Source: Bordetella parapertussis (GTDB lineage: Bacteria; Pseudomonadota; Gammaproteobacteria; Burkholderiales; SG8-41). Taken from it: DNA of 64,000 nt. Below are positions 38,655-48,881 of this stretch, piece by piece. Each line of letters begins with the position of its first letter. The first letter of the stretch is position 1. Both the position numbers and the translations under genes were made by a program. A model generated the notes under the pieces. The model saw only the letters and a list, made by a program, of their open reading frames with translations. It did not search any database and was not told the origin of the DNA. Location: positions 1 through 64,000 of the forward strand of contig CAMBCF010000008.1 in the NCBI GenBank assembly GCA_945864585.1, given 5' to 3'.

Positions 38655-40253
38655 ATGAGCACCGCATCCCACGACCACGCACACGACGGTCAAACCCACG
38701 ACGCGCACGATCACAAGCCCTACGGCATGATGCGCTGGTTCGGTTCGACCAACCACAAAGACATCGGCACCATGTATCTGTGGTTCAGCTTTTCGATGTT
38801 CCTCGTCGGCGGCGTGATGGCGTTGATTATCCGCGCCGAGTTGTTCCAGCCCGGACTGCAAATCGTGCGTCCCGAGTTTTTCAACTCGATGACCACCTAC
38901 CACGGCCTCATCATGGTGTTCGGCGCGATCATGCCCGCGTTCGTGGGCTTTGCGAACTGGCTGATTCCGATGCAAATCGGCGCGCCCGATATGGCGTTCC
39001 CGCGCATGAACAACTTGTCGTTCTGGTTGTTGCCGCCGGCGGCAGCGCTGTTGATCGCCGCGCAATTCGCACCGGGCGGCGGCGCGGGCGTGGGCTGGAC
39101 CATGTACGCGCCGCTCACCATTCAAGCGGGCCCGGCGATGGACCTCACCATTTTTGCGATTCACATACTTGGCATGTCGTCGATCATGGGTTCGATCAAC
39201 ATCATCACCACCCTCCTCAACATGCGCGCGCCCGGCATGACACTCATGAAAATGCCGCTGTTTTGCTGGACCTGGCTGATCACCGCCTACCTGCTGGTGG
39301 CGTCGATGCCGGTGCTGGCGGGTGCTGTGACCATGACGCTGACCGACCGTCACTTTGGCACCAACTTTTTCAACGCGGCGGGCGGCGGCGACCCGGTGCT
39401 GTATCAGCACATTTTCTGGTTCTTCGGCCATCCCGAGGTGTACATCATCGCGATTCCCGCTTTCGGGGTGATCTCGCAGGTGATCCCGGCGTTCTCGCGC
39501 AAACCGCTGTTTGGTTACGCCTCCATGGTGTACGCGACGGCGTCGATCGCGATTCTGTCGTTTATCGTGTGGGCGCACCACATGTACACGGTCGGCATGC
39601 CGGTCGAAGCCCAGCTCTTCTTCATGTACGCCACCACGCTGATCGCGGTACCCACCGGCGTAAAAGTATTCAACTGGGTAGCGACCATGTGGAAAGGTTC
39701 GCTCACCTTCGAGACACCGATGCTGTTTGCGCTGGGGTTCCTGTTCCTGTTTACCCTCGGCGGATTCACCGGGCTGGTGCTGTCGATCGTGCCGGTGGAC
39801 GTGCAGTTGCATGATACTTATTACGTGGTGGCGCACTTCCATTACGTGATGGTGGCGGGCGCTTTGTTCTCGGCATTCGCGGGCATCTACTTCTGGCTGC
39901 CGAAGTGGACCGGCCGCATGTACAACGAGACGCTCGGCCAATGGCATTTCTGGCTGTCGCTGATTTTTTTCAATGTCACCTTCTTTGTGCAGCATTTCCT
40001 GGGTCTGGCGGGCATGCCGCGGCGTGTGCCCGACTATGCGCTGCAATTCACCGAGTTCAACGCCATTTCGTCGATAGGCGCGTTTGGCTTCGGCCTGTCG
40101 CAATTGCTGTTCCTCTACATCGTCATTACATGTATTCGCAGCGGTGAAAAAGCCGAACAAAAACAATGGGAAGGCGCGGACAGTCTGGAATGGACGCATC
40201 TGCCCACGCCGCCGCCGTACCACAGCTTTGTGACGCCGCCGGTGCTAAAGTGA
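38655..40253 (+). CDS. coxA: Cytochrome c oxidase subunit I
   Basis: WFGSTNHKDIGTMYLWFSF...FFGHPEVYIIAIPAFGVIS...HDTYYVVAHFHYVM. Confidence 0.99.
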   Translation: MSTASHDHAHDGQTHDAHDHKPYGMMRWFGSTNHKDIGTMYLWFSFSMFLVGGVMALIIRAELFQPGLQIVRPEFFNSMTTYHGLIMVFGAIMPAFVGFANWLIPMQIGAPDMAFPRMNNLSFWLLPPAAALLIAAQFAPGGGAGVGWTMYAPLTIQAGPAMDLTIFAIHILGMSSIMGSINIITTLLNMRAPGMTLMKMPLFCWTWLITAYLLVASMPVLAGAVTMTLTDRHFGTNFFNAAGGGDPVLYQHIFWFFGHPEVYIIAIPAFGVISQVIPAFSRKPLFGYASMVYATASIAILSFIVWAHHMYTVGMPVEAQLFFMYATTLIAVPTGVKVFNWVATMWKGSLTFETPMLFALGFLFLFTLGGFTGLVLSIVPVDVQLHDTYYVVAHFHYVMVAGALFSAFAGIYFWLPKWTGRMYNETLGQWHFWLSLIFFNVTFFVQHFLGLAGMPRRVPDYALQFTEFNAISSIGAFGFGLSQLLFLYIVITCIRSGEKAEQKQWEGADSLEWTHLPTPPPYHSFVTPPVLK

Positions 40254-40287
40254 GCCTTGCTTTAGTTAAATTGGTTTGAATTAATCC

Positions 40288-40425
40288 ATGGCGAATGAAG
40301 CAAAGGAAGATGAGCGTCAGCAACAGATCAAACGCAGCATCCGCCACACCGCAGCGGTGTTGTGGCTGATAGTTGCCGCTATCTTTTTTTACATGATCGC
40401 GAAATATTACTGGCTGACCAGATGA
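40288..40425 (+). CDS. Cytochrome oxidase small assembly protein
   Basis: MANEAKEDERQQQIKRSIRHTAAVLWLIVAAIFFYMIAKYYWLTR*; single TM; stop overlaps ctaG ATG. Confidence 0.75.
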   Translation: MANEAKEDERQQQIKRSIRHTAAVLWLIVAAIFFYMIAKYYWLTR

Positions 40426-40985
40426 CTCCGGGGCAAACCCAGCATACCCAGAAGGCCAACTGGCGGACGTTCGCGCGGCTTAGTCTGTTCGCGCTGCTGA
40501 TGTTCGGTTTCGGTTTTGCAATGGTGCCGTATTACAAAAAGTTTTGCGAAATCACTGGCATCAACAACCTGCTGCAACCGAATGCCCCGGTCGGCAATAC
40601 GCAGGTCGATAAAACGCGCTGGGTAACACTGGAGTTCGACGCCAATATTCACGGCATGCCGTGGCAGTTCGCGCCGTTGCAGCGCAGTGTGCGCGTGCAT
40701 CCGGGCGAGATGACGCAGGTGTCGTTTGAGATCACAAATAACGGCGACCGCGCGTTGGCGGGACAGGCGATACCGAGTTACGGGCCCAAGCATGTCGCGG
40801 AATTCGTGAAAAAGCTCGAATGTTTTTGTTTTAAGCAGCAGGTGCTGGCAGCGGGCGAAACGCGCCAGATGCCGGTGCAGTTTGTGATTGATCCCGCATT
40901 GCCGGCCAGTATCACCACGTTAACCTTGTCCTATACTTTTTTCGAGGTCAAGGGCGCAAACATGGCCGCCGGCAAAGCAGGCTGA
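40422..40985 (+). CDS. ctaG: Cytochrome c oxidase assembly protein CtaG (Cox11)
   Basis: MVPYYKKFCEITGINN...ECFCFKQQVLAAGETRQMPVQFVIDP. Confidence 0.96.
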   Translation: MTPGQTQHTQKANWRTFARLSLFALLMFGFGFAMVPYYKKFCEITGINNLLQPNAPVGNTQVDKTRWVTLEFDANIHGMPWQFAPLQRSVRVHPGEMTQVSFEITNNGDRALAGQAIPSYGPKHVAEFVKKLECFCFKQQVLAAGETRQMPVQFVIDPALPASITTLTLSYTFFEVKGANMAAGKAG

Positions 40986-41030
40986 TGGCTGGTGGACAAG
41001 ATAGAAGCAAAGAATTTTTAGGAGAAACGC

Positions 41031-41894
41031 ATGAGTACGCAGCAGAGCACCGACACCTACTACCTGCCGGGACAGTCGCACTGGCCGATTACGGCAGCAA
41101 GCGCCATGGCCTTGCTGGGCTTTGGCGCGTCGTTTTCGGTCAACGGCATGACCGGCGGCAATCTCATGCTGCTGCTCGGCTTTCTGGTGCTGTTTGTAAT
41201 GTTCGCGGGCTGGTTCAGCGCGGTCGCGCATGAATCCGAAGGTGGCCTCTACAACAAACAGGTGGGAATGTCGTTCCGCTGGGGCATGAGCTGGTTCATC
41301 TTTTCCGAAGTGATGTTCTTCGCCGCCTTCTTCGGCGTGCTCGGTTACATGCGGCTGTACTCGGTGCCCGATCTCGGCAGCCTCGAACATCAGCAACTGC
41401 TGTGGCCCGCCTTCAAGGACTCGGCCTGGCCCACGGCTGGCCCGCACTTCAAACCCGGCGATTTCACGCCGATGGGCGCGTGGGGCATACCGGCAATCAA
41501 TACCGCGCTGTTGCTCAGTTCGGGCGTTACCATTACCTACGCCCACTGGGGGCTGCTGCAAAGAAATCGCGCCAAACTGATCTGGGGTCTGGTCGCCACC
41601 ATCGCGCTGGGCATGACCTTCCTTGGTTTTCAGATTTACGAATATATGCATGCGTATTCCGAGATGAATCTCAAGCTCACCAGCGGCGCCTACGGCTCGA
41701 CGTTTTACATGCTGACCGGCTTCCACGGCTTTCACGTGACGGTGGGCACCATCATGTTATGGGTGATTTTGTTTCGCAGCGTCGCGGGGCATTTCTCGCC
41801 TGAAAATCACTTTGGCTTCGAGGGTGTGGCTTGGTACTGGCACTTCGTGGACGTGGTGTGGGTGCTGCTGTTCGTGCTGGTTTACATCCTCTAA
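41031..41894 (+). CDS. coxC: Cytochrome c oxidase subunit III
   Basis: MSFRWGMSWFIFSEVMFFAAFF...FHGFHVTVGTIML...FEGVAWYWHFVDVVWVLLF. Confidence 0.98.
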   Translation: MSTQQSTDTYYLPGQSHWPITAASAMALLGFGASFSVNGMTGGNLMLLLGFLVLFVMFAGWFSAVAHESEGGLYNKQVGMSFRWGMSWFIFSEVMFFAAFFGVLGYMRLYSVPDLGSLEHQQLLWPAFKDSAWPTAGPHFKPGDFTPMGAWGIPAINTALLLSSGVTITYAHWGLLQRNRAKLIWGLVATIALGMTFLGFQIYEYMHAYSEMNLKLTSGAYGSTFYMLTGFHGFHVTVGTIMLWVILFRSVAGHFSPENHFGFEGVAWYWHFVDVVWVLLFVLVYIL

Positions 41895-41920
41895 TCCGCA
41901 GTAAGAAGCCAGCGATCACG

Positions 41921-41953
41921 AAAAAAGCCGCACCTTCGGGTGCGGCTTTTTTT
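41921..41953. terminator. Bidirectional terminator hairpin
   Basis: aaaaaagccgcaccttcgggtgcggcttttttt. Confidence 0.9.
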
Positions 41954-41971
41954 CTCCGGGCGGGAAACTGA

Positions 41972-42166
41972 TTACAGCTTGCCCGTAATAAATCCGAAAT
42001 GTATACCAGCCATCAACAGCAGGAACAGTGTCACCGACAGCGCCACACGCACGGTCAGCGCGCGCACCATGCGCTCGCTGGCGCCATTGTCTCTCAGCAT
42101 GAAGTACGCCGCCGAACCGAGGCTGTAGACGATGCACAGCAGGAAAAAGATGACGATATATTTCAT
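41972..42166 (-). CDS. Twin transmembrane protein (DUF2909-like)
   Basis: MKYIVIFFLLCIVYSLGSAAYFMLRDNGASERMVRALTVRVALSVTLFLLLMAGIHFGFITGKL. Confidence 0.85.
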   Translation of the reverse strand: MKYIVIFFLLCIVYSLGSAAYFMLRDNGASERMVRALTVRVALSVTLFLLLMAGIHFGFITGKL

Positions 42167-42201
42167 GGCGGCAGTGTAATCCAAGCGCGTTGGGAGCGCC
42201 A

Positions 42202-42933
42202 ATGAGGATGGCGGGACGCGAATTCAAGTCCGCGTGGTGGGCAACGCTCGCCATGCTTGCCGGCGTGGCGTTAACGGTCACGCTGGGTTTCTGGCAGTTG
42301 GGGCGCGCCGACAGCAAACAGGCGTTGCAAAACCGTATCGATGCGTACGCGCGGCAGCCGCCGCGGGTGATAGGGGAAAGTGAAATAAAAACCGACGAGG
42401 TGCTGCTCAGGCCTGTAGAGGCGCGCGGCCGTTTTGACCCACGCCATACCGTGTTCATCGACAATCGCGTCTACAAACAGCGGGCGGGCTATTACGTCAT
42501 GATGCCGCTGCGGCTGTCCGGCTCTGAGAAAGTTGTGCTGGTGAACCGCGGCTGGGTGGCCGCAGGCAACGAACGCAATCGCGCACCGCCGGTTATAACG
42601 CCCGCAGGTGAAGTACTGGTGCGCGGCACGGCAACGCTGGCGAGCGAGCGTTTCATCGAGCTTTCGAGCAATGTCGCCGAAGGCAACATCTGGCAAAATA
42701 TGGTGCTGGAGCGCTACCGGCAGGCGACCAAACTGGACCTGCAACCGATCATCGTGCAACAGTCGGAGCCGTTGCCGCCGCTGCAGCCGTTGGCGGACGG
42801 GCTGATACGCGATTGGCCGCCGCTCGATCTCAAGCGCAACACCCATCTCGCCTATGCGGTGCAGTGGTTCGCGCTGGCGGCAGCGATTTTTATCTACTAC
42901 ATGGTCATCAATGTCCGAAGAAAAACCGGTTGA
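42202..42933 (+). CDS. SURF1 family protein
   Basis: LGFWQLGRADSKQALQNRI...NRGWVAAGNERNRAP...HLAYAVQWFALAAAIFIYYMVINVRR. Confidence 0.93.
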   Translation: MRMAGREFKSAWWATLAMLAGVALTVTLGFWQLGRADSKQALQNRIDAYARQPPRVIGESEIKTDEVLLRPVEARGRFDPRHTVFIDNRVYKQRAGYYVMMPLRLSGSEKVVLVNRGWVAAGNERNRAPPVITPAGEVLVRGTATLASERFIELSSNVAEGNIWQNMVLERYRQATKLDLQPIIVQQSEPLPPLQPLADGLIRDWPPLDLKRNTHLAYAVQWFALAAAIFIYYMVINVRRKTG

Positions 42934-43525
42934 ACACCAAACTGAGCACCGAACCGAGCAACGTAAAAGCCGCCGCACGCTGCTGCTGGTGGCTGCGGTA
43001 TGCATCGCACCCTTTGTGGGTTCGTTCGCGCTGTACTGGTTTTGGCAGCCGTCGGGACGCATCAACTACGGTGAACTGGTTGAAGGCGTGACCGTGCCCG
43101 CCGCTACACTCGCGCCTGCCGCTGGCGGCGGCAAGGCGTTTGATTTTTCGCAGGTGCGTGGACGCTGGTTGTTTGTCACTGTAGATTCCGGCGCGTGCGA
43201 CGGCTATTGCCAGAAAAAGCTCTGGAAAATGCGCCAGGTGCGATTGACGCAGGGCAAGTCTCTCGAACGCATTGAGCGGGTGTGGCTGCTGACCGACACC
43301 CAAAGCGTCGCCGCCAGCGTGATCAAGGAATACGAGGGCACCTGGATTGCCCGCGCGCAAGGCAGCACGATTCTCAGAGCATTTCCGCACCACGACGCCC
43401 AGCGCGATCACATCTACCTCGTCGATCCGCTGGGCAACGTAATATTGCGCTACCCAAAAGACGCTGATCCTAGCCGCATGAAAAAGGATTTACAGCGGCT
43501 GCTGCGCGTGTCGCGCATCGGTTGA
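42911..43525 (+). CDS. Membrane-anchored thioredoxin-like (cytochrome oxidase-associated) protein
   Basis: MSEEKPVEHQTEHRTEQRKSRRTLLLVAAVCIAPFVGSFALYWFW...DSGACDGYCQKKLWKMRQVR. Confidence 0.75.
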   Translation: MSEEKPVEHQTEHRTEQRKSRRTLLLVAAVCIAPFVGSFALYWFWQPSGRINYGELVEGVTVPAATLAPAAGGGKAFDFSQVRGRWLFVTVDSGACDGYCQKKLWKMRQVRLTQGKSLERIERVWLLTDTQSVAASVIKEYEGTWIARAQGSTILRAFPHHDAQRDHIYLVDPLGNVILRYPKDADPSRMKKDLQRLLRVSRIG

Positions 43526-44538
43526 ATATGCGTAAGCATCTGTTTTTTAACATTATCTTATTTACAACCGTGTTCACGTTTGTGGTCGTGGTGGTGGGCG
43601 CATTTGTGCGGCTCACCGGCGCCGGCTTGGGTTGTCCCGACTGGCCGGGCTGTTACGGCCAGATAACGCCCGCGCGCGCCGCGCCAGACATCGCCAAAGC
43701 CGTCGCCGAACAAGGCGGCACACACGGCCCGGTGTCGATACAAAAAGCATGGCACGAAATGTTTCATCGTTATCTCGCAGCTGCGCTGGGACTGTTGATA
43801 CTGGTCATCACCGCGATGGCATGGGTGCAGCGGCGGGGGCTGGCGCAATCGCCGTGGCTGGCGAGTGTGCTGTTGGCGCTGGTCATTTTTCAGGCTGCGC
43901 TGGGAATGTGGACGGTCACCCTGCTGTTGAAACCGGTGATCGTCACCCTGCATTTGCTGGGCGGCATGGCGACGCTGGCGCTACTGGCGTGGCTTGCAGT
44001 GCGGCAGTTGCACTGGCCTGCGCTGCAGGCCGGTGCTACGGCTCTGCGCGCGTGGGCAGCACTGGGGCTCGTGCTGCTGCTGGCACAGATTGCGCTCGGG
44101 GGTTGGGTGAGCACCAACTACGCTGCGCTCGCGTGCGTCGATCTGCCTACCTGCCATGGCGAGTGGGTGCCGAAAATGGACTTCCAACATGGCTTTCAAT
44201 TGTTGCGCGAAGTCGGTCAAACTGCGGCCGGCGGCGCACTGAGCTATGACGCGCTCACCGCAATTCACTGGACGCATCGCGTGGGCGCGCTGGTGGTCAC
44301 AGCGTATCTCGCGTGGCTGGCGTGGCGGGCGGCGCGAGTAAATGGCCTGCGCAGCATCGCCATCGTGATCGGCGTGTTGCTGGCGGCGCAGGTGTTACTC
44401 GGTATCGGCAACATACTGACGGGTCTTAAACTAGCGGTGGCGGTGGCGCACAACGCCGGGGCCGCGCTGTTGCTGGTGGCGCTGGTGGTGCTAAACTTCG
44501 TGCTTTCGCTAACTTCAGGACTGAGGGCTGAGGACTGA
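43522..44538 (+). CDS. ctaA: Heme A synthase (COX15/CtaA)
   Basis: VVVVGAFVRLTGAGLGCPDWPGCYG...ALTAIHWTHRVGALVV. Confidence 0.96.
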   Translation: MNMRKHLFFNIILFTTVFTFVVVVVGAFVRLTGAGLGCPDWPGCYGQITPARAAPDIAKAVAEQGGTHGPVSIQKAWHEMFHRYLAAALGLLILVITAMAWVQRRGLAQSPWLASVLLALVIFQAALGMWTVTLLLKPVIVTLHLLGGMATLALLAWLAVRQLHWPALQAGATALRAWAALGLVLLLAQIALGGWVSTNYAALACVDLPTCHGEWVPKMDFQHGFQLLREVGQTAAGGALSYDALTAIHWTHRVGALVVTAYLAWLAWRAARVNGLRSIAIVIGVLLAAQVLLGIGNILTGLKLAVAVAHNAGAALLLVALVVLNFVLSLTSGLRAED

Positions 44539-44604
44539 GGACTGAGCGAAAATCGCCCGCAGCACGCGCGGTTGCAAAGTCCTTAGCCCTTAGTCCTCAG
44601 TCCT
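44517..44604. repeat. Heptad-armed inverted repeat between ctaA and ctaB
   Basis: Left AGGACTG AGGGCTG AGGACTG AGGACTG AGC; right (RC) AGGACTG AGGACTA AGGGCTA AGGACTT. Confidence 0.85.
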
Positions 44605-44610
44605 GCCCTT

Positions 44611-45510
44611 ATGTCGTCCACCACCGCAAACGCTACACCCGGCTCGCGCGCGCAGCAGTTTTATCTGCTGACCAAACCGCGTGTGGTGTCGCTGATCGTG
44701 TTTACCGCGATTATCGGCATGCTGCTCTCCGTGCCGGGCATGGTGGCTTTGCAACCGTTTCTGGCCGGCACGGTGGGCATCGCGCTGGTGGCGGGCGCAG
44801 CGGCGGCAATGAATTGTCTGGTGGAGCAGAAAATAGACGCGATCATGGCGCGTACCCGCGCGCGCCCGCTGCCGCGCGGGCAACTCACTTCGCTGCAAAC
44901 CTTGATATTTGCCAGCGTCGTTGGCGGTAGCGGGCTGGTTATTCTGTATGTTTGGGTCAACACGCTGACCATGTGGCTGACGCTCGCCACCTTCGTGGGT
45001 TACGCAGTGATCTATACCATGATCCTCAAACCGATGACGCCGCAGAATATTGTGATCGGCGGCGCATCGGGGGCGATGCCGCCGGTGCTGGGCTGGGCCG
45101 CGATGACCGGCGAGGTGCCGGCTGAAGCGCTGACGCTGTTCCTGATTATCTTCGCCTGGACACCGCCGCACTTCTGGGCGCTCGCTCTTTATCGGCGCGA
45201 CGAATACGCGCAGGCCGGCGTACCGATGTTGCCGGTCACGCACGGTGAAAAATTCACGCGGCTCAATATGTTGCTCTACACGATTATCCTCGTCGCCTGC
45301 TCGCTGCTGCCGTTCGCAGTGAAGTTGTCGGGGCTGATTTATCTGGCATCGGCGCTCGCCCTGGGCGCGGGATTCATGGTGTACGCGGTGAAGATCTATC
45401 GCAATTACAGCGACCTGCTGGCGCGCAAGACCTTTCGTTTTTCGATCATTTATCTCACCGCGCTGTTTGCCGCGCTGCTGATCGATCACTACTTGCGCAT
45501 CTTGCTGTAG
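44611..45510 (+). CDS. ctaB: Protoheme IX farnesyltransferase
   Basis: [20 protein letters not shown]...[23 protein letters not shown]. Confidence 0.97.
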   Translation: MSSTTANATPGSRAQQFYLLTKPRVVSLIVFTAIIGMLLSVPGMVALQPFLAGTVGIALVAGAAAAMNCLVEQKIDAIMARTRARPLPRGQLTSLQTLIFASVVGGSGLVILYVWVNTLTMWLTLATFVGYAVIYTMILKPMTPQNIVIGGASGAMPPVLGWAAMTGEVPAEALTLFLIIFAWTPPHFWALALYRRDEYAQAGVPMLPVTHGEKFTRLNMLLYTIILVACSLLPFAVKLSGLIYLASALALGAGFMVYAVKIYRNYSDLLARKTFRFSIIYLTALFAALLIDHYLRILL

Positions 45511-45514
45511 CACG

Positions 45515-46105
45515 ATGAGAGCGCTTGTTTCCGCCGCATTGATCGCAGGGGCGTGCCTGGTGGCTGCATGCGGTCAATCCGCGGCGCCGCAATTCCAGTT
45601 GACCGATGTTACCGGCGCGAACTTCGGCAAGGCGCTGGCGCTCACCGATCACAGCGGCAAGCCGCGCACGCTGGCGGATTTTCAGGGCAAGGTGGTAGTG
45701 CTGTTTTTCGGTTTTACGCATTGCCCGGACGTGTGTCCGACCACACTCGCCGAGATGGCCAAGGTGGTCAAGGAATTGGGCGCCGACGGCGGCAAACTGC
45801 AGGTGTTATTCGTGTCGGTTGACCCAGAGCGCGATACGCCCGAGCTGATGAGGCAATACGTCACCGCGTTTCATCCCTCGTTTTTGGGACTGGTGGGCGA
45901 CGCCGAGGCAACAGCGCGCACCGCGAAAGAATTCAAGGTTTACGTGCAGAAACAGCCCACCCGCGGCAGCGGTTACAGCGTTGATCATTCGGCGGGCACC
46001 TTTATTCTCGATCAGCAAGGGCGGCTGCGGCTGTTCGCGCAACATGGCGCCGGCGCGTCCACCCTGCTGGGCGATATTCGAACCCTGTTAAAGCAGGCGT
46101 CCTGA
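45515..46105 (+). CDS. SCO family protein
   Basis: FFGFTHCPDVCPTTLAEMAKVV...VSVDPERDTPELMRQYV...SVDHSAGTFI. Confidence 0.96.
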   Translation: MRALVSAALIAGACLVAACGQSAAPQFQLTDVTGANFGKALALTDHSGKPRTLADFQGKVVVLFFGFTHCPDVCPTTLAEMAKVVKELGADGGKLQVLFVSVDPERDTPELMRQYVTAFHPSFLGLVGDAEATARTAKEFKVYVQKQPTRGSGYSVDHSAGTFILDQQGRLRLFAQHGAGASTLLGDIRTLLKQAS

Positions 46106-46120
46106 TCAAGGGTGCATCCA

Positions 46121-46148
46121 AAAAAATCCCGGCACAGGCCGGGATTTT
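46121..46148. terminator. Bidirectional terminator between convergent sco and rpoH
   Basis: aaaaaatcccggc-acag-gccgggatttt. Confidence 0.85.
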
Positions 46149-46169
46149 AATTTCTGCGGCAATAAAAAC

Positions 46170-47027
46170 TCATGCCGCTGTCAAAGTAACCATTGCCTCT
46201 TTCATCTTACCCAGCGCCTTATACTCGATCTGACGTATACGTTCGGCCGACACCCCAAATTCATCCGCCAAATCGTGCAGCGTCGCCGGGTCATTTTCAG
46301 CGAGCCAGCGCGCCTGGATTATGCGGCGGCTGCGGGCATCAAGGCCACCCAGTGCTTTTTCGAGGCCCTCGCCGCGCAGACGCGCGTTTTGTTGCTGCTC
46401 AATCACCACGCCGGGCTCAGCATCTTCGGACGCGAGATAGGCAATCGGGCTGTAGCTGTCGTCGTCGTCCGCGTTGCCGGGTTCGAGTGCTACATCCTGT
46501 CCGCCGAGGCGGGTTTCCATTTCAACCACTTCTTCGGCTTTGACGCCCAATTGTTTGGCGATGGATTTCACCTCATCGCTACCCAGCGTGTTAAGCCCGG
46601 GTTTCATGCTGCGCAGGTTGAAAAAGAGTTTGCGTTGCGCCTTGGTGGTGGCGATTTTGACAATGCGCCAATTGCGCAGTATGTACTCGTGCATCTCGGC
46701 GCGTATCCAGTGCACGGCGAACGACACCAGCCGCACGCCGCGCTCCGGGTCGAAGCGCTTCACCGCCTTCATCAGTCCGATGTTGCCTTCCTGAATCAGG
46801 TCGGACTGCGGCAGGCCGTAACCCATATAGCCACGCGCAATCGAAACCACGACACGCAGATGCGACACCACCAGTTCACGCGCTGCATCCAGATCACCGC
46901 TGTCGCGAAACCGGCGCGCAAAAGCAGTCTCCTGCTCCTGCGTGAGGAATTGAAACCGGCTGACCGACTGGATATAGGTATCCAGACTCCCCCCTGCCGA
47001 GGGGATGGGTAACACAAGTGTAGACAT
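46170..47027 (-). CDS. rpoH: RNA polymerase sigma-32 factor
   Basis: SDLIQEGNIGLMKAVKRFDPERGVRLVSFAVHWIRAEMHEYILRNWRIVKIATTKAQRKLFFNLR. Confidence 0.98.
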   Translation of the reverse strand: MSTLVLPIPSAGGSLDTYIQSVSRFQFLTQEQETAFARRFRDSGDLDAARELVVSHLRVVVSIARGYMGYGLPQSDLIQEGNIGLMKAVKRFDPERGVRLVSFAVHWIRAEMHEYILRNWRIVKIATTKAQRKLFFNLRSMKPGLNTLGSDEVKSIAKQLGVKAEEVVEMETRLGGQDVALEPGNADDDDSYSPIAYLASEDAEPGVVIEQQQNARLRGEGLEKALGGLDARSRRIIQARWLAENDPATLHDLADEFGVSAERIRQIEYKALGKMKEAMVTLTAA

Positions 47028-47322
47028 GCTGTCTCCCGATGTAATGATTGCTGTTATTAGTTTAGCACTCTTGGGTTTAGAGTGCCAAACCGCATTCGAG
47101 TTCCACTCAAATTAGGTAATAAAATTGTTTAAAAACAGATATTTATTAACTTTATTCGAAGCTACTCTGGAACCAGTTCAGGGTCAAGGCGTTAGCGCAC
47201 AGACTGCGGAAGCTTGACGCAGAGAGGTGGTTCCAGTCCTGCGGTAAGCCCAATCCCGGCTTCCGGGATTACGCTATGCCAGCTTAAAATACGGCCAGTC
47301 TGACTCACCCAACCCACGCCAC

Positions 47323-48075
47323 ATGACGCTTTCGGTTTCGATTACTACCTTCAACGGCGAGCCGCTGGTGCGCCGCTGCCTGGAATCCGTCGCGTGGGCG
47401 GATGAGATCATTGCGGTCGATTCCGGCAGCACCGATAACACGCGTGATATTTGCCGCGAGCTGGGCGCCAAGGTTACGCAAACGCCGGATTTTCCGGGCT
47501 ACGGCCAGCAAAAAAACCGCGCGCTGGATCGCACCACGGGCGATTGGGTGTTGGCGCTGGATCACGACGAAATGGTGTCGCCCGAGCTGCGCGCAGAAAT
47601 CGAAGCCACTATCAAAAACCCCGGCGATGTGGTTGCATACACCATGCCGCGGCTGTCGAATTTTTGCGGGCGCGATATGCGCCACTGCGGCTGGTGGCCC
47701 GATCCGGTGACGCGCCTGTTTCGCAAGGGCGCCGCGCGTTTTTCGGAAGACCATTTGCACGACCGCATACTCGTGAATGGCAAGATCGGCAAACTGCACC
47801 ATGCACTGCGGCACGAGCCGATGCCGACGCTGGAGCATGTCATCAACAAAATGAATGGCTATTCCTCTGCCGGCGCGAAATTCAATTTCGAGCGCGGCAA
47901 GCGCGCATCGCTCGGCCAGGCGATCTTTCACGGCGGGTGGGCGTTCGTGCGCACCTATGTTCTGCAGGCCGGGTTTCTAGATGGGCGCGAAGGTTTCATG
48001 CTTTCCGTGTCCAACGCCGAGGGCACCTATTACCGCTACCTCAAGCTGATGCTGCTGGGTGGCAGGCCCCGGTGA
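47323..48075 (+). CDS. Glycosyltransferase family 2 (WaaE-like)
   Basis: MTLSVSITTFNGEPLVRRCLESVAWADEIIAVDSGSTDNTRDI. Confidence 0.93.
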   Translation: MTLSVSITTFNGEPLVRRCLESVAWADEIIAVDSGSTDNTRDICRELGAKVTQTPDFPGYGQQKNRALDRTTGDWVLALDHDEMVSPELRAEIEATIKNPGDVVAYTMPRLSNFCGRDMRHCGWWPDPVTRLFRKGAARFSEDHLHDRILVNGKIGKLHHALRHEPMPTLEHVINKMNGYSSAGAKFNFERGKRASLGQAIFHGGWAFVRTYVLQAGFLDGREGFMLSVSNAEGTYYRYLKLMLLGGRPR

Positions 48076-48881
48076 AAACCGCGGTCATCGTCACCACCTA
48101 TAACCGGCCGGACGCACTTGCGGCAGTGCTTGACGGGTACATCGATCAAGCCGGCCATGACTTCGAGTTGCTGGTCGCCGACGATGGCTCAACGGACGAA
48201 ACGCGACGCCTGGTTGAAAGCTACGCCGTGCGCGCACCGTTCAGCTTGCATCACATGTGGCAGGAGGACAGCGGCTTCAGGCCCGGCGCCGCACGCAATC
48301 GCGCGGCTGCGCGAACGGATGCCGATTATCTTATTTTCGTCGATGGCGATTGCGTGCCCGCGCGCGATTTCGTTCACCAGCACCGAACGCTCGCTGAGCC
48401 GGGATATTTTCTTTCCGGCAACCGCGTGCTGCTGTCGGAATCTTTTACGCGGCAGGTGCTTGCTGCACGCGCGCCGATACACCGCTGGCGCGCCGCGCGC
48501 TGGCTGCGCGCATGGGCCGCGCGTGATGTGAATCGCCTGCTGCCGTTGCTCAAGCTGCCCGACACGTCATTGCGCAAACGCTCACCGCGGCAATGGCAGG
48601 GCGTGAAGACCTGCAATCTGTCATTGTGGCGGACGGATTTCATGCGCGCCAATGGCTTGGACGAGTCTTACTGCGGCTGGGGACTCGAAGACAGCGATCT
48701 GGCGATCCGTCTGCTCCACGCCGGCGTGCATCACAAAAGCGCGCGCTTCGCGACACCGGTGTTTCACCTGTGGCACCGCGAAAATGACCGCAGCCGGCTG
48801 GGCGAAAATCAAAAACTGCTCGACGAGATCATCCGTTCCGAACGCATCGAAGCGCGCCTGGGTGTCAGCCAGTATTTATGA
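48072..48881 (+). CDS. Glycosyltransferase family 2
   Basis: VKTAVIVTTYNRPDALAAVLDGY...LLVADDGSTDETRRL...FVDGDCVPARDFV...CGWGLEDSDLAIRL; GTG start. Confidence 0.92.
   Translation: MKTAVIVTTYNRPDALAAVLDGYIDQAGHDFELLVADDGSTDETRRLVESYAVRAPFSLHHMWQEDSGFRPGAARNRAAARTDADYLIFVDGDCVPARDFVHQHRTLAEPGYFLSGNRVLLSESFTRQVLAARAPIHRWRAARWLRAWAARDVNRLLPLLKLPDTSLRKRSPRQWQGVKTCNLSLWRTDFMRANGLDESYCGWGLEDSDLAIRLLHAGVHHKSARFATPVFHLWHRENDRSRLGENQKLLDEIIRSERIEARLGVSQYL

Noticed and set aside
38607-40223. 538-aa minus-strand ORF (His/Arg/Gln-rich)
   Set aside because: Lies antisense to coxA, which has unmistakable subunit I motifs; composition typical of a shadow ORF in a GC-rich gene.
47160-47290. Possible structured ncRNA upstream of rpoH (inverted repeat ctggaacca...tggttccag)
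   Set aside because: Only a short outer stem could be found by eye and no recognisable 6S/SRP/tmRNA signature; left as unassigned intergenic sequence.
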